Shown here piece by piece: positions 55,647 through 64,000 of a stretch of 64,000 nt of DNA. The position numbers were made by a program, and so were the translations under genes. The stretch is taken from the NCBI RefSeq assembly GCF_001625695.1, contig NZ_AUXY01000122.1, positions 186,001-250,000 on the forward strand, in the 5' to 3' direction. Position 1 is the stretch's first letter, and each line of letters opens with the position of its first letter. Origin of the DNA: Pseudoalteromonas luteoviolacea H33-S. Its GTDB lineage: Bacteria; Pseudomonadota; Gammaproteobacteria; Enterobacterales; Alteromonadaceae. A model generated the notes under the pieces. The model was not told where the DNA came from, did not search any database, and saw only the letters and a list, made by a program, of their open reading frames with translations.

Positions 55647-56002
55647 TCAGTAGGTGATATTCAAAAATAAGTTTAGTTGTTTATTTTTGCAAAAGCTTAA
55701 TTTTGTATGTCGGATGCGCTAACATGCGCGCTTATTCCGTCTATTCTTGCAATCAACCTCAACGAGTGAGCCAGTACATGGCTTAGCACGTATCAAGGGT
55801 GGAATAACCGCAGCTTTTAGTATACTGTATGTGTATACAGCTACCCATAATTTAGTTTGCAAACCCTAAGCGTGATCACCTAGGTTAATTAAGTACGTAT
55901 CAAAGAACACACATTTCACAACAGTGAAATAGCAAACACCACAAATCGGGATATACGTACCAAATAATGGTTGCAAGCACATGAGATTCACATAAGGCCA
56001 CT
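55647..56002. other. Intergenic region between solute-binding protein gene and uvrA
   Basis: About 355 bases between divergent genes. The only clear element is the LexA box at 55825-55840 with a CATAAT -10 candidate just after it (55846-55851). The remainder, including the 150-base uvrA leader, has no ORF I would support. Confidence 0.5.
55825..55840. promoter_or_regulatory. LexA (SOS) box of uvrA
   Basis: CTGTATGTGTATACAG has both conserved half-sites (CTGT and ACAG) and an alternating AT centre, so it fits the E. coli LexA consensus. It overlaps the -35 area of the likely uvrA promoter (CATAAT -10 at 55846). Regulation of uvrA by LexA is established in E. coli. Confidence 0.85.
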
Positions 56003-58822
56003 ATGGATAAAATAGAAGTAAGAGGTGCGCGTACGCACAACCTCAAAGACATCTCTTTAACTATCCCAAGAGACAAGTTAATTGTTATTACTGGACTGTC
56101 TGGTTCAGGAAAATCTTCTCTTGCTTTCGATACGTTATACGCCGAAGGCCAAAGACGCTATGTCGAGTCTCTTTCCGCTTATGCAAGACAGTTTTTATCC
56201 TTGATGGAAAAACCTGATGTTGATCACATCGAAGGACTTTCTCCGGCTATCTCCATCGAGCAAAAGTCTACGTCGCACAACCCACGCTCAACAGTGGGTA
56301 CTATTACTGAGATCTACGACTATCTAAGACTGTTATTCGCCCGAGTCGGTGAGCCGCGCTGTCCAACACATGATCTGCCACTTAAAGCGCAAACAGTCAG
56401 CCAGATGGTAGATACAGCACTTGCTCAGCCAGAGGGCAGCAAACTTATGTTGCTCGCACCCGTGGTGAAAAACCGTAAAGGTGAACACGTAAAACTGTTG
56501 GAGCAGCTTGCCAGCCAAGGCTTTATCCGAGCACGTATTGATGGAGAGGTATGCGATCTCTCTGATCCACCCACATTGGAACTCCACAAAAAGCATACTA
56601 TTGAAGTCGTCGTTGATCGCTTTAAAGTAAAAGACGGTCTACAACAGCGATTAGCCGAGTCCTTTGAAACAGCACTTGAATTAGCAGATGGTATTGCGCA
56701 AATCGCCAGTATGGATGACCCGGATGCAGAAGATTTAATTTTTTCTGCCAACTTTGCCTGCCCAACCTGTGGCTATGCCATGACCGAGTTAGAACCTCGC
56801 CTGTTTTCATTTAATAACCCGGCAGGTGCGTGCCAAAGCTGTGATGGTCTAGGTGTAAGACAATACTTTGACCCCAATCGCGTCGTGCAAAACCCAGAGC
56901 TTAGTCTTGCAGGTGGCGCGATCAAGGGCTGGGATAAACGCAGCTTCTACTATTTTCAGATGCTGACGTCGGTTGCACAACATTACGGATTCGATTTAGA
57001 CATTCCGTTTGGTGAGCTACCTGCATCCGCACAAAAAGTCGTATTAGAAGGCTCTGGTAAAACGAAGATCGCATTTAGTTACCGCAATGATCGCGGAGAC
57101 TTAATCACCCGCAATCATGAGTTTGAAGGCGTTTTAAATAATATGAATCGCCGTTATCACGAAACTGAGTCTACCTCAGTGCGTGAAGAGCTCGCTAAAT
57201 ACCAAACCAGCCAAGCCTGTCCTAGCTGTAATGGCTCGCGATTGAGAGAAGAAGCAAGACATGTATTTATTGGTGATACCAATCTACCGGTCGTGACTAC
57301 CATGAGCATTGGCGAAGCATGTCAGTTCTTTGAAGATCTCACTTTGTCAGGTCAAAAAGCACAAATCGCAGAAAAGGTACTCAAAGAGATCCGCGACAGA
57401 CTGTCTTTCTTAATTAATGTGGGTCTGAACTATCTCTCACTCGAACGCAGTGCGGATACCCTATCAGGGGGTGAGGCGCAAAGGATCAGGCTGGCAAGCC
57501 AAATTGGTGCAGGTCTAGTTGGTGTCATGTACGTCCTCGATGAGCCTTCCATAGGCTTACATCAAAGAGATAACGACAGACTCCTTAGTACACTTACACA
57601 TCTTCGTGATTTGGGTAATACGGTTATCGTAGTTGAACATGACGAAGATGCCATTCGCGCAGCTGATCACATTATCGATATTGGCCCAGGCGCAGGTGTG
57701 CACGGCGGCCATGTGGTTGCCGAAGGTTCTCGTGATGACATCATTGCAAACAAAGACTCGTTAACAGGTCAATACTTGGCGGGTGCCAAGCAAATTGTTG
57801 TGCCACAGGAGCGCCACCAACCAAACGAAAAATGGTTAGAGCTCTTTGGAGCCACAGGGAATAACTTAAAAAATGTCGATTTGAAGATCCCATTCGGTTT
57901 GATGACGTGTGTCACAGGCGTATCTGGTTCAGGTAAATCAACGCTGATCAACGACACCCTTTTCAAACTTGCACATCGCGCGTTAAACGGTGCCACCGTG
58001 TCCGAGCCTGCACCGCATAAAGACATTCAAGGTTTAGATCACTTCGATAAAGTCATCGACATTGATCAAAGCCCAATTGGCCGCACACCACGTTCTAACC
58101 CAGCAACATATACTGGGATCTTCACCGCGATCCGAGAGTTGTTTGCTGGTACGCAAGAGGCACGCTCTCGCGGCTACAAAGTCGGACGCTTTAGCTTCAA
58201 TGTAAAAGGCGGACGCTGTGAAGCCTGTCAGGGCGACGGCGTATTAAAAGTTGAAATGCACTTTTTACCGGATGTGTATGTCCCTTGTGATGTATGTACA
58301 GGCAAACGCTACAATCGTGAAACACTTGAGGTACTTTATAAAGGTAAAAACATTCATGAAGTGCTCGAGATGACGGTGGAAGATGCACGGGAGTTCTTTG
58401 ATAAGATCCCAGCGATTAAACGCAAGCTACAAACATTGATGGATGTTGGTTTGTCTTATATCCGACTTGGTCAAGCAGCAACAACGCTCTCAGGTGGTGA
58501 AGCTCAGCGAGTTAAGTTGGCTAGAGAGCTTTCGAAGCGTGATACAGGTAAAACTCTATATATTCTTGATGAGCCAACCACAGGTTTGCACTTCCATGAT
58601 ATCCAACAATTATTGGTCGTCCTGCATCGCTTGCGCGACCATGGCAATACCGTGGTCGTCATCGAGCATAACTTAGATGTGATCAAAACTGCAGACTGGA
58701 TTGTCGATCTTGGCCCTGAGGGTGGTTCAGGTGGTGGGCAAATTTTAGTATCAGGCACGCCTGAAGACGTCGCGCAACACCCGCAATCACACACTGGTCG
58801 TTATCTTAGCCCTATGTTATAA
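56003..58822 (+). CDS. uvrA: UvrABC excinuclease subunit A
   Basis: UvrA is the damage-recognition ATPase of nucleotide excision repair; with UvrB it scans DNA for bulky lesions. Two ABC modules are complete: Walker A GLSGSGKSS near residue 32 and GVSGSGKST near 640, with signatures LSGGEAQRIRLASQIG near 488 and LSGGEAQRVKLARELS near 830. Zinc fingers lie at CPTCGYAM...CQSCDGLG (near 253) and CEACQGDG...CDVCTGKRYN (near 738). The length, 939 residues, is the family norm. A LexA box lies upstream and a terminator downstream. Confidence 0.99.
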   Translation: MDKIEVRGARTHNLKDISLTIPRDKLIVITGLSGSGKSSLAFDTLYAEGQRRYVESLSAYARQFLSLMEKPDVDHIEGLSPAISIEQKSTSHNPRSTVGTITEIYDYLRLLFARVGEPRCPTHDLPLKAQTVSQMVDTALAQPEGSKLMLLAPVVKNRKGEHVKLLEQLASQGFIRARIDGEVCDLSDPPTLELHKKHTIEVVVDRFKVKDGLQQRLAESFETALELADGIAQIASMDDPDAEDLIFSANFACPTCGYAMTELEPRLFSFNNPAGACQSCDGLGVRQYFDPNRVVQNPELSLAGGAIKGWDKRSFYYFQMLTSVAQHYGFDLDIPFGELPASAQKVVLEGSGKTKIAFSYRNDRGDLITRNHEFEGVLNNMNRRYHETESTSVREELAKYQTSQACPSCNGSRLREEARHVFIGDTNLPVVTTMSIGEACQFFEDLTLSGQKAQIAEKVLKEIRDRLSFLINVGLNYLSLERSADTLSGGEAQRIRLASQIGAGLVGVMYVLDEPSIGLHQRDNDRLLSTLTHLRDLGNTVIVVEHDEDAIRAADHIIDIGPGAGVHGGHVVAEGSRDDIIANKDSLTGQYLAGAKQIVVPQERHQPNEKWLELFGATGNNLKNVDLKIPFGLMTCVTGVSGSGKSTLINDTLFKLAHRALNGATVSEPAPHKDIQGLDHFDKVIDIDQSPIGRTPRSNPATYTGIFTAIRELFAGTQEARSRGYKVGRFSFNVKGGRCEACQGDGVLKVEMHFLPDVYVPCDVCTGKRYNRETLEVLYKGKNIHEVLEMTVEDAREFFDKIPAIKRKLQTLMDVGLSYIRLGQAATTLSGGEAQRVKLARELSKRDTGKTLYILDEPTTGLHFHDIQQLLVVLHRLRDHGNTVVVIEHNLDVIKTADWIVDLGPEGGSGGGQILVSGTPEDVAQHPQSHTGRYLSPML

Positions 58823-58829
58823 CTATTCA

Positions 58830-58868
58830 GTTGCAGTGGTAATACATTTACCACTGCAACTTAGTTTT
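58830..58868 (+). terminator. Terminator of uvrA
   Basis: GTTGCAGTGGTAA pairs with TTACCACTGCAAC around five bases and is followed by TTAGTTTT. The stem is 13 pairs long. Confidence 0.9.
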
Positions 58869-58892
58869 AAACAGTAGGGAATTAAAATAACA

Positions 58893-59942
58893 ATGAATCA
58901 CCCCGCATGGACCACAGTTAAGCAAACAGCTAACAAGATCAGTGCCCCTTTTGAGCGTTTTTGGCACTCACTGAATACACCGCAAAGACTTTACTTCTCG
59001 TCCCTATTTATCAGTATCTACGCCATTATCTTTGCTAACCAAGACAATACTGGCTGGTTTAACTTGGTAGCAGTACTGGTACTGTGTGCCATGATCTACG
59101 AGTTTTGGCCAAAATTTTTAGTGTTTTGGGAGAGCTTGCCAGGTAAAGCGATTATTTTACTCTTTTATGCCTTTATCGCTAACTATGCATTAGTGCAAGC
59201 CGCAGGCATGATCAATGACATTACGGGCGTCAGTTCAGATCCCCTGCCCTACAGTCACAACCTCAGTGTGCTGCTCTCATTGCCAACCTGGTTTTTTCTC
59301 ACCACCATCGTACTGCTGTTGCTGTTGCAAATTATTCAGCCGTTATATTTGTTAGCGCTGATATTATTGAGGCCATTTGGCCTGCATCGTATTTGGCAAC
59401 CTATCGATTACAAATTCCCTGTCACCACTGGGCTATTACGCTTTATTTTTAGCTTATTTATTCTTGTACAAGTCGCTAACCTATTATCACACACAGGCTT
59501 GTCTGGCGGTGTAAACCAATTTCTCAGAGGGTGGTTTGAAATCATTAGTAACCAACCAGTTACTGTTGCTATGCCATATAATGAAACCCAGCAAACCAAT
59601 GAAGTTAATCTCTTAAAAGTTGAGCCTGCAGAGAACGTTGAGGAAGATCCGGACTTTGAAGCGTTTAAAGTGAGGATCTCTACCGTCAGTGAAAACACGG
59701 TGAAATACGAAACCCATTTAAAACGTATATTGGCGCATTTTATTTATGAATATGAAGCAGACTCTCATTCGCGCTGTGAGCATGCACCCGGGACACGCAT
59801 CATAGAGCTAAATGATTATGAGATATTGCAAATCACCAAATTGGATGATGCCAATACCTTATCGAGCTACCAATACGATGTGCTCCCTTGTATTTCTGCA
59901 GCGCTGGGGCATCAATTTAAAACACATATTACCACCAAGTAA
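58893..59942 (+). CDS. Membrane protein of unknown function
   Basis: I do not recognise this 349-residue protein. It has five or six hydrophobic segments in the first 205 residues (for example IYAIIFANQ, LVAVLVLCAMIYEF, AIILLFYAFIANYALV, FLTTIVLLLLLQIIQPLYLLALILL, FIFSLFILVQVA). A soluble C-terminal part of about 140 residues follows, with acidic character and two cysteines. There is no signal peptide and no enzyme motif that I can name. It stands alone between the uvrA terminator and a convergent thioesterase gene; a stem-loop (GGCGCTG/CAGCGCC) lies just after its stop at 59952-59971. Confidence 0.8.
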   Translation: MNHPAWTTVKQTANKISAPFERFWHSLNTPQRLYFSSLFISIYAIIFANQDNTGWFNLVAVLVLCAMIYEFWPKFLVFWESLPGKAIILLFYAFIANYALVQAAGMINDITGVSSDPLPYSHNLSVLLSLPTWFFLTTIVLLLLLQIIQPLYLLALILLRPFGLHRIWQPIDYKFPVTTGLLRFIFSLFILVQVANLLSHTGLSGGVNQFLRGWFEIISNQPVTVAMPYNETQQTNEVNLLKVEPAENVEEDPDFEAFKVRISTVSENTVKYETHLKRILAHFIYEYEADSHSRCEHAPGTRIIELNDYEILQITKLDDANTLSSYQYDVLPCISAALGHQFKTHITTK

Positions 59943-59982
59943 CCCTTAGATGGCGCTGTTTATACAGCGCCACATGACCACT

Positions 59983-60372
59983 TTACAAAAGATACGCTGA
60001 CAATGCCTCGCGCTCAGCATCACTTAAAAGCTCAGAAGACTTGCTTGCAAAATCATATCGCACCATAACTGTACGCCCTTCTGCGCAGCATTCACCGTGC
60101 TGCCAAGCTTGCTGCAAAATCACAAAGGAGCTATTTCCCAGCTTTTCAATCATGGTTTTGACTTCCACTTCTTGACCATAAAAAAGCTCTCCTTTGAAGA
60201 CAACTTCTACCTTGGCAACAATCAGTTTCCAGTTATGTGGATTTAAATCAGGTGTAAATATTTTGAAAATAGGTGCTCTAGCAGCTTCAAACCACACAGG
60301 GAGTACGGTATTGTTTATATGGCCAAGCACATCGGTTTCACTAAAGCGTGGCATGATTTTTTCTGTAAGCAT
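59983..60372 (-). CDS. Acyl-CoA thioesterase, hot-dog (4HBT/YbgC) family
   Basis: A 129-residue single hot-dog domain. The active-site stretch FSETDVLGHINNTVLPVWFEAAR (residues about 10-32) is that of 4-hydroxybenzoyl-CoA-type thioesterases, with the usual Asp and His. It would hydrolyse an acyl-CoA, substrate unknown. It is divergent from the 2OG oxygenase, with 29 bases between starts, so they may share control. Confidence 0.88.
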   Translation of the reverse strand: MLTEKIMPRFSETDVLGHINNTVLPVWFEAARAPIFKIFTPDLNPHNWKLIVAKVEVVFKGELFYGQEVEVKTMIEKLGNSSFVILQQAWQHGECCAEGRTVMVRYDFASKSSELLSDAEREALSAYLL

Positions 60373-60401
60373 AATAATTCTAATAACCTTTGAGGATTGA
60401 G

Positions 60402-61118
60402 ATGACTGATTTTATTCGCGTTTATGACAATGCACTCAGTGCAGAGTTTTGCAACAAATTTATGCAAACCTTTGATGAAAGTCCACATTTAGCTCAAGGA
60501 CAAACGTCTGGCGGCGTCGATCTCAGTAAAAAAGTCAGCCAAGATTTGTATCTCAATAATCACCCTGAATATCAGAGTCAACTGCGCGAAATTGAACAAG
60601 CTACCTCAAAATATTTATTTGAGTATATAGAAGAGCACTATTTTATGATGCTTGGTGCATTTGGCTTGAATGTCTATCATCCGCAAACAGGCCAGCCAGT
60701 CAATCTAACTATGGATAACTTCGAAGAAATCGGTAAACCGCAGCTGCCTATCTTGACACAGCAGCTGTTTAGATTAGGACCCATTCAGGCACAAAAATAT
60801 CCAGTTAACAAAGGCGGCTACCCATATTGGCACAGCGAGGTTTACCCACAGCTCCATCATAATGAAGCACTACACCGCGTACTGTTATTTATGTTTTACC
60901 TTAATGATGTGGAAGATGGTGGAGAAACCGAGTTTTTCTATCAAAATAAAAAGCTTGCCCCCAAGCAAGGCAGTATGGTGATTGCACCGAGTTACTTCAC
61001 GCATACCCACAGAGGCAATATGCCTTTGTCCAATGACAAATATATCTTAACCTCTTGGGTGTTATTTCAAAGAGCTGAGCGTCTATACGGTGCACCACCG
61101 CAAAACGCCACCGCTTAA
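60402..61118 (+). CDS. 2-oxoglutarate/Fe(II)-dependent oxygenase family protein
   Basis: A prolyl-hydroxylase-like 2OG-Fe(II) oxygenase. The likely iron triad is His-x-Glu in YWHSEVY (near residue 141) and a distal His in YFTHTHRGN (near 203). The double-stranded beta-helix strands between them are typical (LLFMFYLNDVEDGGETEFF). It uses Glu in place of the more common Asp as second ligand, which is allowed in the superfamily. The ATG at 60402 has GAGGA five bases upstream, giving 238 residues; a TTG four codons earlier is unlikely. Its substrate, protein or small molecule, cannot be told. Confidence 0.83.
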   Translation: MTDFIRVYDNALSAEFCNKFMQTFDESPHLAQGQTSGGVDLSKKVSQDLYLNNHPEYQSQLREIEQATSKYLFEYIEEHYFMMLGAFGLNVYHPQTGQPVNLTMDNFEEIGKPQLPILTQQLFRLGPIQAQKYPVNKGGYPYWHSEVYPQLHHNEALHRVLLFMFYLNDVEDGGETEFFYQNKKLAPKQGSMVIAPSYFTHTHRGNMPLSNDKYILTSWVLFQRAERLYGAPPQNATA

Positions 61119-61125
61119 TTTAGAG

Positions 61126-61497
61126 TTATCTTCGGCCCTGTGTAAACGCTTGCCAATCTAGCATCAGGGCTTGAAAGTCTTCAAAACCGCATCCTGCAAC
61201 AAGCCCATCTTCGTCTAGCTCTAAAAAGTCATCCTCATACCGAGATAAATCAACATCATTTTGATATAAAGAGTGCGCTTCAAACAGGGCTTCGTCTTTA
61301 GATAAGATCAAACGGACTTCACGTCCTTCTATACGGATCTCATCTTGACTACTGACGATACTTTTCATTTGCTCGACAAAGGACTTTACATCGGCAATCG
61401 CCAGCTCTTCATTGAGCCAGCGCCCAACTAACGCATGCTCCTGTGACATTCGCACACGATAACCTGTGATTGGATCTCTAATAAACTGATATTCCAT
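61126..61497 (-). CDS. yacL: YacL family protein (UPF0231)
   Basis: A small acidic cytoplasmic protein of the UPF0231 family. The start MEYQFIRDPITGYRVRMSQEHALVGRWLNEEL aligns with the E. coli YacL start, and CGFEDF near the end matches its CGVEDF. Its function is not known. I chose the ATG at 61497 (123 residues; E. coli 120) over an upstream start that would add 24 residues without similarity; the ribosome site is weak for either. It is convergent with the oxygenase gene, seven bases apart. Confidence 0.85.
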   Translation of the reverse strand: MEYQFIRDPITGYRVRMSQEHALVGRWLNEELAIADVKSFVEQMKSIVSSQDEIRIEGREVRLILSKDEALFEAHSLYQNDVDLSRYEDDFLELDEDGLVAGCGFEDFQALMLDWQAFTQGRR

Positions 61498-61650
61498 ACT
61501 ACTCATACTCACACTGGACAGTGTTTTATTATATCGCGTAATAACCTCAAATGGGCAAGGGAATGACACACTAAAAAGTCCGTAATAAAGTCATGAAAAA
61601 ATCCCTTATGCTCGTATAATGCACCTCTAATTCACTCGCACCGTTTTGCT

Positions 61651-62559
61651 ATGACCCCTGTTGAAATTCTATTCCCACTAATATTTTTAGTCCTTGCGGG
61701 GTTTGTATGCGGTAAAACCGGTTTTATAGCCACCAACCAGCTTGAAGGGCTCAGACGCTTTATTTTTTACTTGGCGATCCCCGTTTTTTTATTTCTTAAT
61801 ATGTACCAAGCAGATCTATCAAAGGTGGCATCTGCAAAACTATTACTAGCTTTTTATCTCCCTGTCGCGACCTGTTACTTCTTAGTGCTCTTTGCAAAAT
61901 GGATGACACATAAAAATGCACTGAATGAAGCCGCCATGTGGGGATTAAGCGGCACCTACTCAAATACTGTATTGGTTGGTTTACCCGTTATAATTGCAGC
62001 GCTTGGCACTGATGCGGGGGCCATGGTGTTTATGATCATCACCTTCCACAGCGCTTTGTTGTTTGCACTCAGCTTTTTATTTTCTAGTACGGTGAAACAA
62101 TCCCTCATCAGTACCTTCAAACCTTTATTCATCAACCCCATTGTACTGAGTATTAGTCTTGGGTTGTTGCTCAATGCACTTGAGCTTTCTATTCCTAAAT
62201 TAATGCTCTCTGGATTGGATTGGCTAGCCAAACCTGCCATTGCAGGCGCACTGTTTGTTCTGGGGGTAAGTTTGGTGCAATATTCACTGCAACAAGCATG
62301 GCAAAGTGCACTCATTTTAAGCCTCGTGAAACTGCTGCTTTTACCTGCTATGGTCTGGGGGTTTGCTTCTGGGCTCGCGTTACCGACGATGCAGATCTCA
62401 GTGCTTACTTTAATGGCCGCATCTCCGCTTGGAGTCAATGCTTACCTTGTGGCTAGGCAACAAGCTTGTGCGCAAGCGACACTTGCCAGTAGCGTTGTCA
62501 TGTCCACGTTATTAAGCCCTTTAACTATGAGCTTTTGGCTTTATTGGCTGGTACTTTGA
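61651..62559 (+). CDS. AEC-family (auxin efflux carrier-like) transporter
   Basis: An inner-membrane secondary transporter of the AEC family. About ten hydrophobic helices fill the 302 residues, in two halves with the characteristic broken helices around NTVLVGLPVIIAAL and the SPLGVNAYLVARQ segment near residue 260. Relatives export or import organic acids such as malate; the substrate here is unknown. It stands alone with no accessory gene. Confidence 0.88.
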   Translation: MTPVEILFPLIFLVLAGFVCGKTGFIATNQLEGLRRFIFYLAIPVFLFLNMYQADLSKVASAKLLLAFYLPVATCYFLVLFAKWMTHKNALNEAAMWGLSGTYSNTVLVGLPVIIAALGTDAGAMVFMIITFHSALLFALSFLFSSTVKQSLISTFKPLFINPIVLSISLGLLLNALELSIPKLMLSGLDWLAKPAIAGALFVLGVSLVQYSLQQAWQSALILSLVKLLLLPAMVWGFASGLALPTMQISVLTLMAASPLGVNAYLVARQQACAQATLASSVVMSTLLSPLTMSFWLYWLVL

Positions 62560-62617
62560 GGTTTGTCTCATTGATACAATTCGACGGGGAGATAGGGATA
62601 TTAAAATAATTGATTAG

Positions 62618-62651
62618 GCTCAGGTGCATGGCGATATCCACGCAACTGAGC
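62618..62651. terminator. Long stem-loop between convergent AEC transporter and small membrane protein genes
   Basis: GCTCAG-N-TGCATG pairs with CACGCA-A-CTGAGC around an eight-base loop (one G-T pair). T-runs are weak on both sides, although the minus side continues into ATTATTTT. It may terminate both genes or stabilise mRNA ends. Confidence 0.45.
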
Positions 62652-62683
62652 TGACTTAGAAAAGTAAAATCGAGTGGTGTAAG

Positions 62684-62908
62684 TTACTCTCTAGAAGAGT
62701 ACTTGGCAGCGTCGATGATCGCCCATAAATGAACAACCGCTGCAATAATTGCTGGCACCACTAAAAACCATAGCGCGTAGCCACCAAACGTAATAATCGC
62801 AAAAATAAGCGCAGCCAAAATACGGCCTTGAACTAACTGACCTAAACCAGGAAAAAATATATTACATATTGCTGCAATAACATTACCGCCAGAACCTTGT
62901 CCTGCCAT
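62684..62908 (-). CDS. Small membrane protein (74 residues)
   Basis: A Gly-rich start (MAGQGSGGN) leads into an amphipathic stretch NIFFPGLGQLVQGR and two membrane helices (about residues 28-62), ending in a short charged tail. The FPGLGQ-x3-GR pattern recalls TM2-like small membrane proteins of unknown role. The ribosome site AGAGAGG five bases before the ATG is strong, which supports a real gene. It stands alone between the AEC transporter and the fatty acid transporter. Confidence 0.8.
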   Translation of the reverse strand: MAGQGSGGNVIAAICNIFFPGLGQLVQGRILAALIFAIITFGGYALWFLVVPAIIAAVVHLWAIIDAAKYSSRE

Positions 62909-63207
62909 AAATACCTCTCTTTGTTGTATGTTTATTCCAATAACATTACATTGTGACAGAGTTTACAGAAGCTCCATGCTTCATTCACTATAAACAATAT
63001 TAACCACAATACGTGCCACATTTATTAATTCAATTATATCAATAACTTAAATATTTAAAAATAAGATTAGCTGACTTTATTTAGTCTAAAACACTAACTA
63101 TTAGTGATTTCGTTAGTTATATTATCAAATATGACCATATTAGCTTAGCACGCCCACTATGCAGCAAAGCACTTTGTAGGTCGAATAATAAAAACAGGAT
63201 TTTTCAC
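62909..63207. other. Intergenic region upstream of the fatty acid transporter
   Basis: About 300 bases, very AT-rich, between two divergent genes. It should hold both promoters. The ribosome site of the transporter (CAGGA) lies 9 bases before its ATG. I see nothing else I would name. Confidence 0.5.
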
Positions 63208-64000
63208 ATGCTAAATAAGATCACCCGACCACTGAGCAATGTCGTTGAACGCTATCTGCCAGATCCCTTTGTTTTTGTCATCATCCTCACCCTATTTGTG
63301 ATGCTAATGGCAACTCTTTTCACCCCAACTGCGCCCAGTGAGGTTATTGAAATCTGGGGGGCTGGACTTTGGAATTTGCTCACCTTCGCCATGCAAATGC
63401 TCTTGGTATTAATCGCAGGCTTTATGCTTGCCAATACACAGCTATGCGGCAAACTCCTCTCCAGATTAGCAAAATGTGCAAAATCTCCAGGCCAAGCCAT
63501 CTTGCTTGTCACTGTTGTATCCATGTTCGCAAGCTGGCTCAATTGGGGATTTGGACTCGTCGTCGGCGCGTTATTTGCCAAAGCACTGGCTCGCCAGATT
63601 GAGGTCGATTATCGTGTCCTCGTCGCCAGCGCCTATTCAGGGTTTATCATTTGGCATGGCGGACTTGCCGGCTCCGTGCCCTTAACAGTTGCTTCAGAGG
63701 GACATTTTGCACAATCTCAAATTGGCATTTTAACCACCGAACAAACGATTTTTTCGTACTTTAACCTCATCTTGCTCGCAGTCATGTTGATCATATTACC
63801 CTTGTTAAACCGCGCCATGTTACCGCCTAAAAAAGAGCAAATATTTATCGATAAGGAAAAGTTACGCTCAGCACTTCAATCATCGACTAAAACTAATTTA
63901 ACCCCAGCTGAGCGCTTAGAGCATAGTCCGTTACTTGGCGGGATCATAGGGCTCATTGGTTGTGGCTATTTAGGCCACTACTTTATAGTGGAAAATGGCG
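63208..64000 (+). CDS. atoE: Short-chain fatty acid transporter, AtoE type (N-terminal part)
   Basis: A membrane transporter of the AtoE/short-chain fatty acid family, cut by the right edge of the window after about 264 residues of an expected 440. The start MLNKITRPLSNVVERYLPDPFVFVIILTL is typical, and SMFASWLNWGFGLVVGALFAKALAR and the SAYSGFIIWHGGLAGSVPL stretch are family signatures. AtoE of E. coli takes up short-chain fatty acids such as acetoacetate or butyrate. The gene is divergent from the small membrane protein gene. Downstream partners are outside the window. Confidence 0.9.
   Translation, partial: MLNKITRPLSNVVERYLPDPFVFVIILTLFVMLMATLFTPTAPSEVIEIWGAGLWNLLTFAMQMLLVLIAGFMLANTQLCGKLLSRLAKCAKSPGQAILLVTVVSMFASWLNWGFGLVVGALFAKALARQIEVDYRVLVASAYSGFIIWHGGLAGSVPLTVASEGHFAQSQIGILTTEQTIFSYFNLILLAVMLIILPLLNRAMLPPKKEQIFIDKEKLRSALQSSTKTNLTPAERLEHSPLLGGIIGLIGCGYLGHYFIVENG

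Overview
This window looks like a chromosomal stretch from a marine gammaproteobacterium of the Alteromonadales, most likely Pseudoalteromonas or a close relative. This is inferred from gene content, gene order and protein similarity recalled from E. coli and Vibrio; no database search was possible. Base composition is moderately AT-rich. Nearly everything is housekeeping DNA in conserved gammaproteobacterial blocks. I see no intact tRNA, rRNA operon, insertion sequence, prophage or CRISPR array.

Layout: (1) 1-4941, the 5' part of a very large secreted adhesin-like gene that runs off the left edge. (2) 5.3-10.1 kb, RNase P RNA, rsmI, and the divergent lpoA-yraN-diaA-dolP envelope operon. (3) 10.1-15.4 kb, sspAB, the cytochrome bc1 operon petABC and rplM-rpsI. 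(4) 15.5-19.9 kb, zapE divergent from zapG, then degQ and degS. (5) 19.9-24.6 kb, mlaFEDCB-ibaG-murA (phospholipid retrograde transport and the first step of peptidoglycan synthesis). (6) 24.8-32.5 kb, yrbG-kdsD-kdsC-lptC-lptA-lptB-rpoN-hpf-ptsN-rapZ-ptsO (Kdo synthesis, LPS export, sigma-54 and the nitrogen PTS). (7) 32.8-36.3 kb, mgtE, pmbA, darP. (8) 36.3-47 kb, one long minus-strand run read mreB-mreC-mreD-maf-rng-yhdP-nit-tldD. (9) 47.2-52 kb, a PEGA/SUMF1 secreted protein, a PLP enzyme and a CsrD-like degenerate EAL protein. (10) 52.7-58.8 kb, ssb, a YajR-like MFS transporter, a solute-binding protein and SOS-controlled uvrA. (11) 58.9-64 kb, an accessory tail: unknown membrane protein, thioesterase, 2OG-Fe(II) oxygenase, yacL, AEC transporter, a tiny membrane protein and the start of a short-chain fatty acid transporter.

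Many genes serve the envelope: LPS export (Lpt/Kds), outer-membrane lipid asymmetry (Mla, YhdP), peptidoglycan (MurA, LpoA, MreBCD), envelope stress proteolysis (DegQ/DegS) and outer-membrane integrity (DolP). TldD and PmbA, which work as a complex, sit about 0.7 kb apart on either side of darP.

The least ordinary pieces are the FG-GAP/RTX-like adhesin, the PEGA plus SUMF1 protein that lacks the catalytic cysteine pair, the ssb-csrD-mreB interval without the MSHA pilus genes found there in vibrios, a tRNA-like relic in a 0.7-kb gene-free gap, a structured rplM leader, a possible sigma-E promoter before degQ and a REP-like palindrome before yrbG. I found no convincing evidence for a wholly new multi-gene system.
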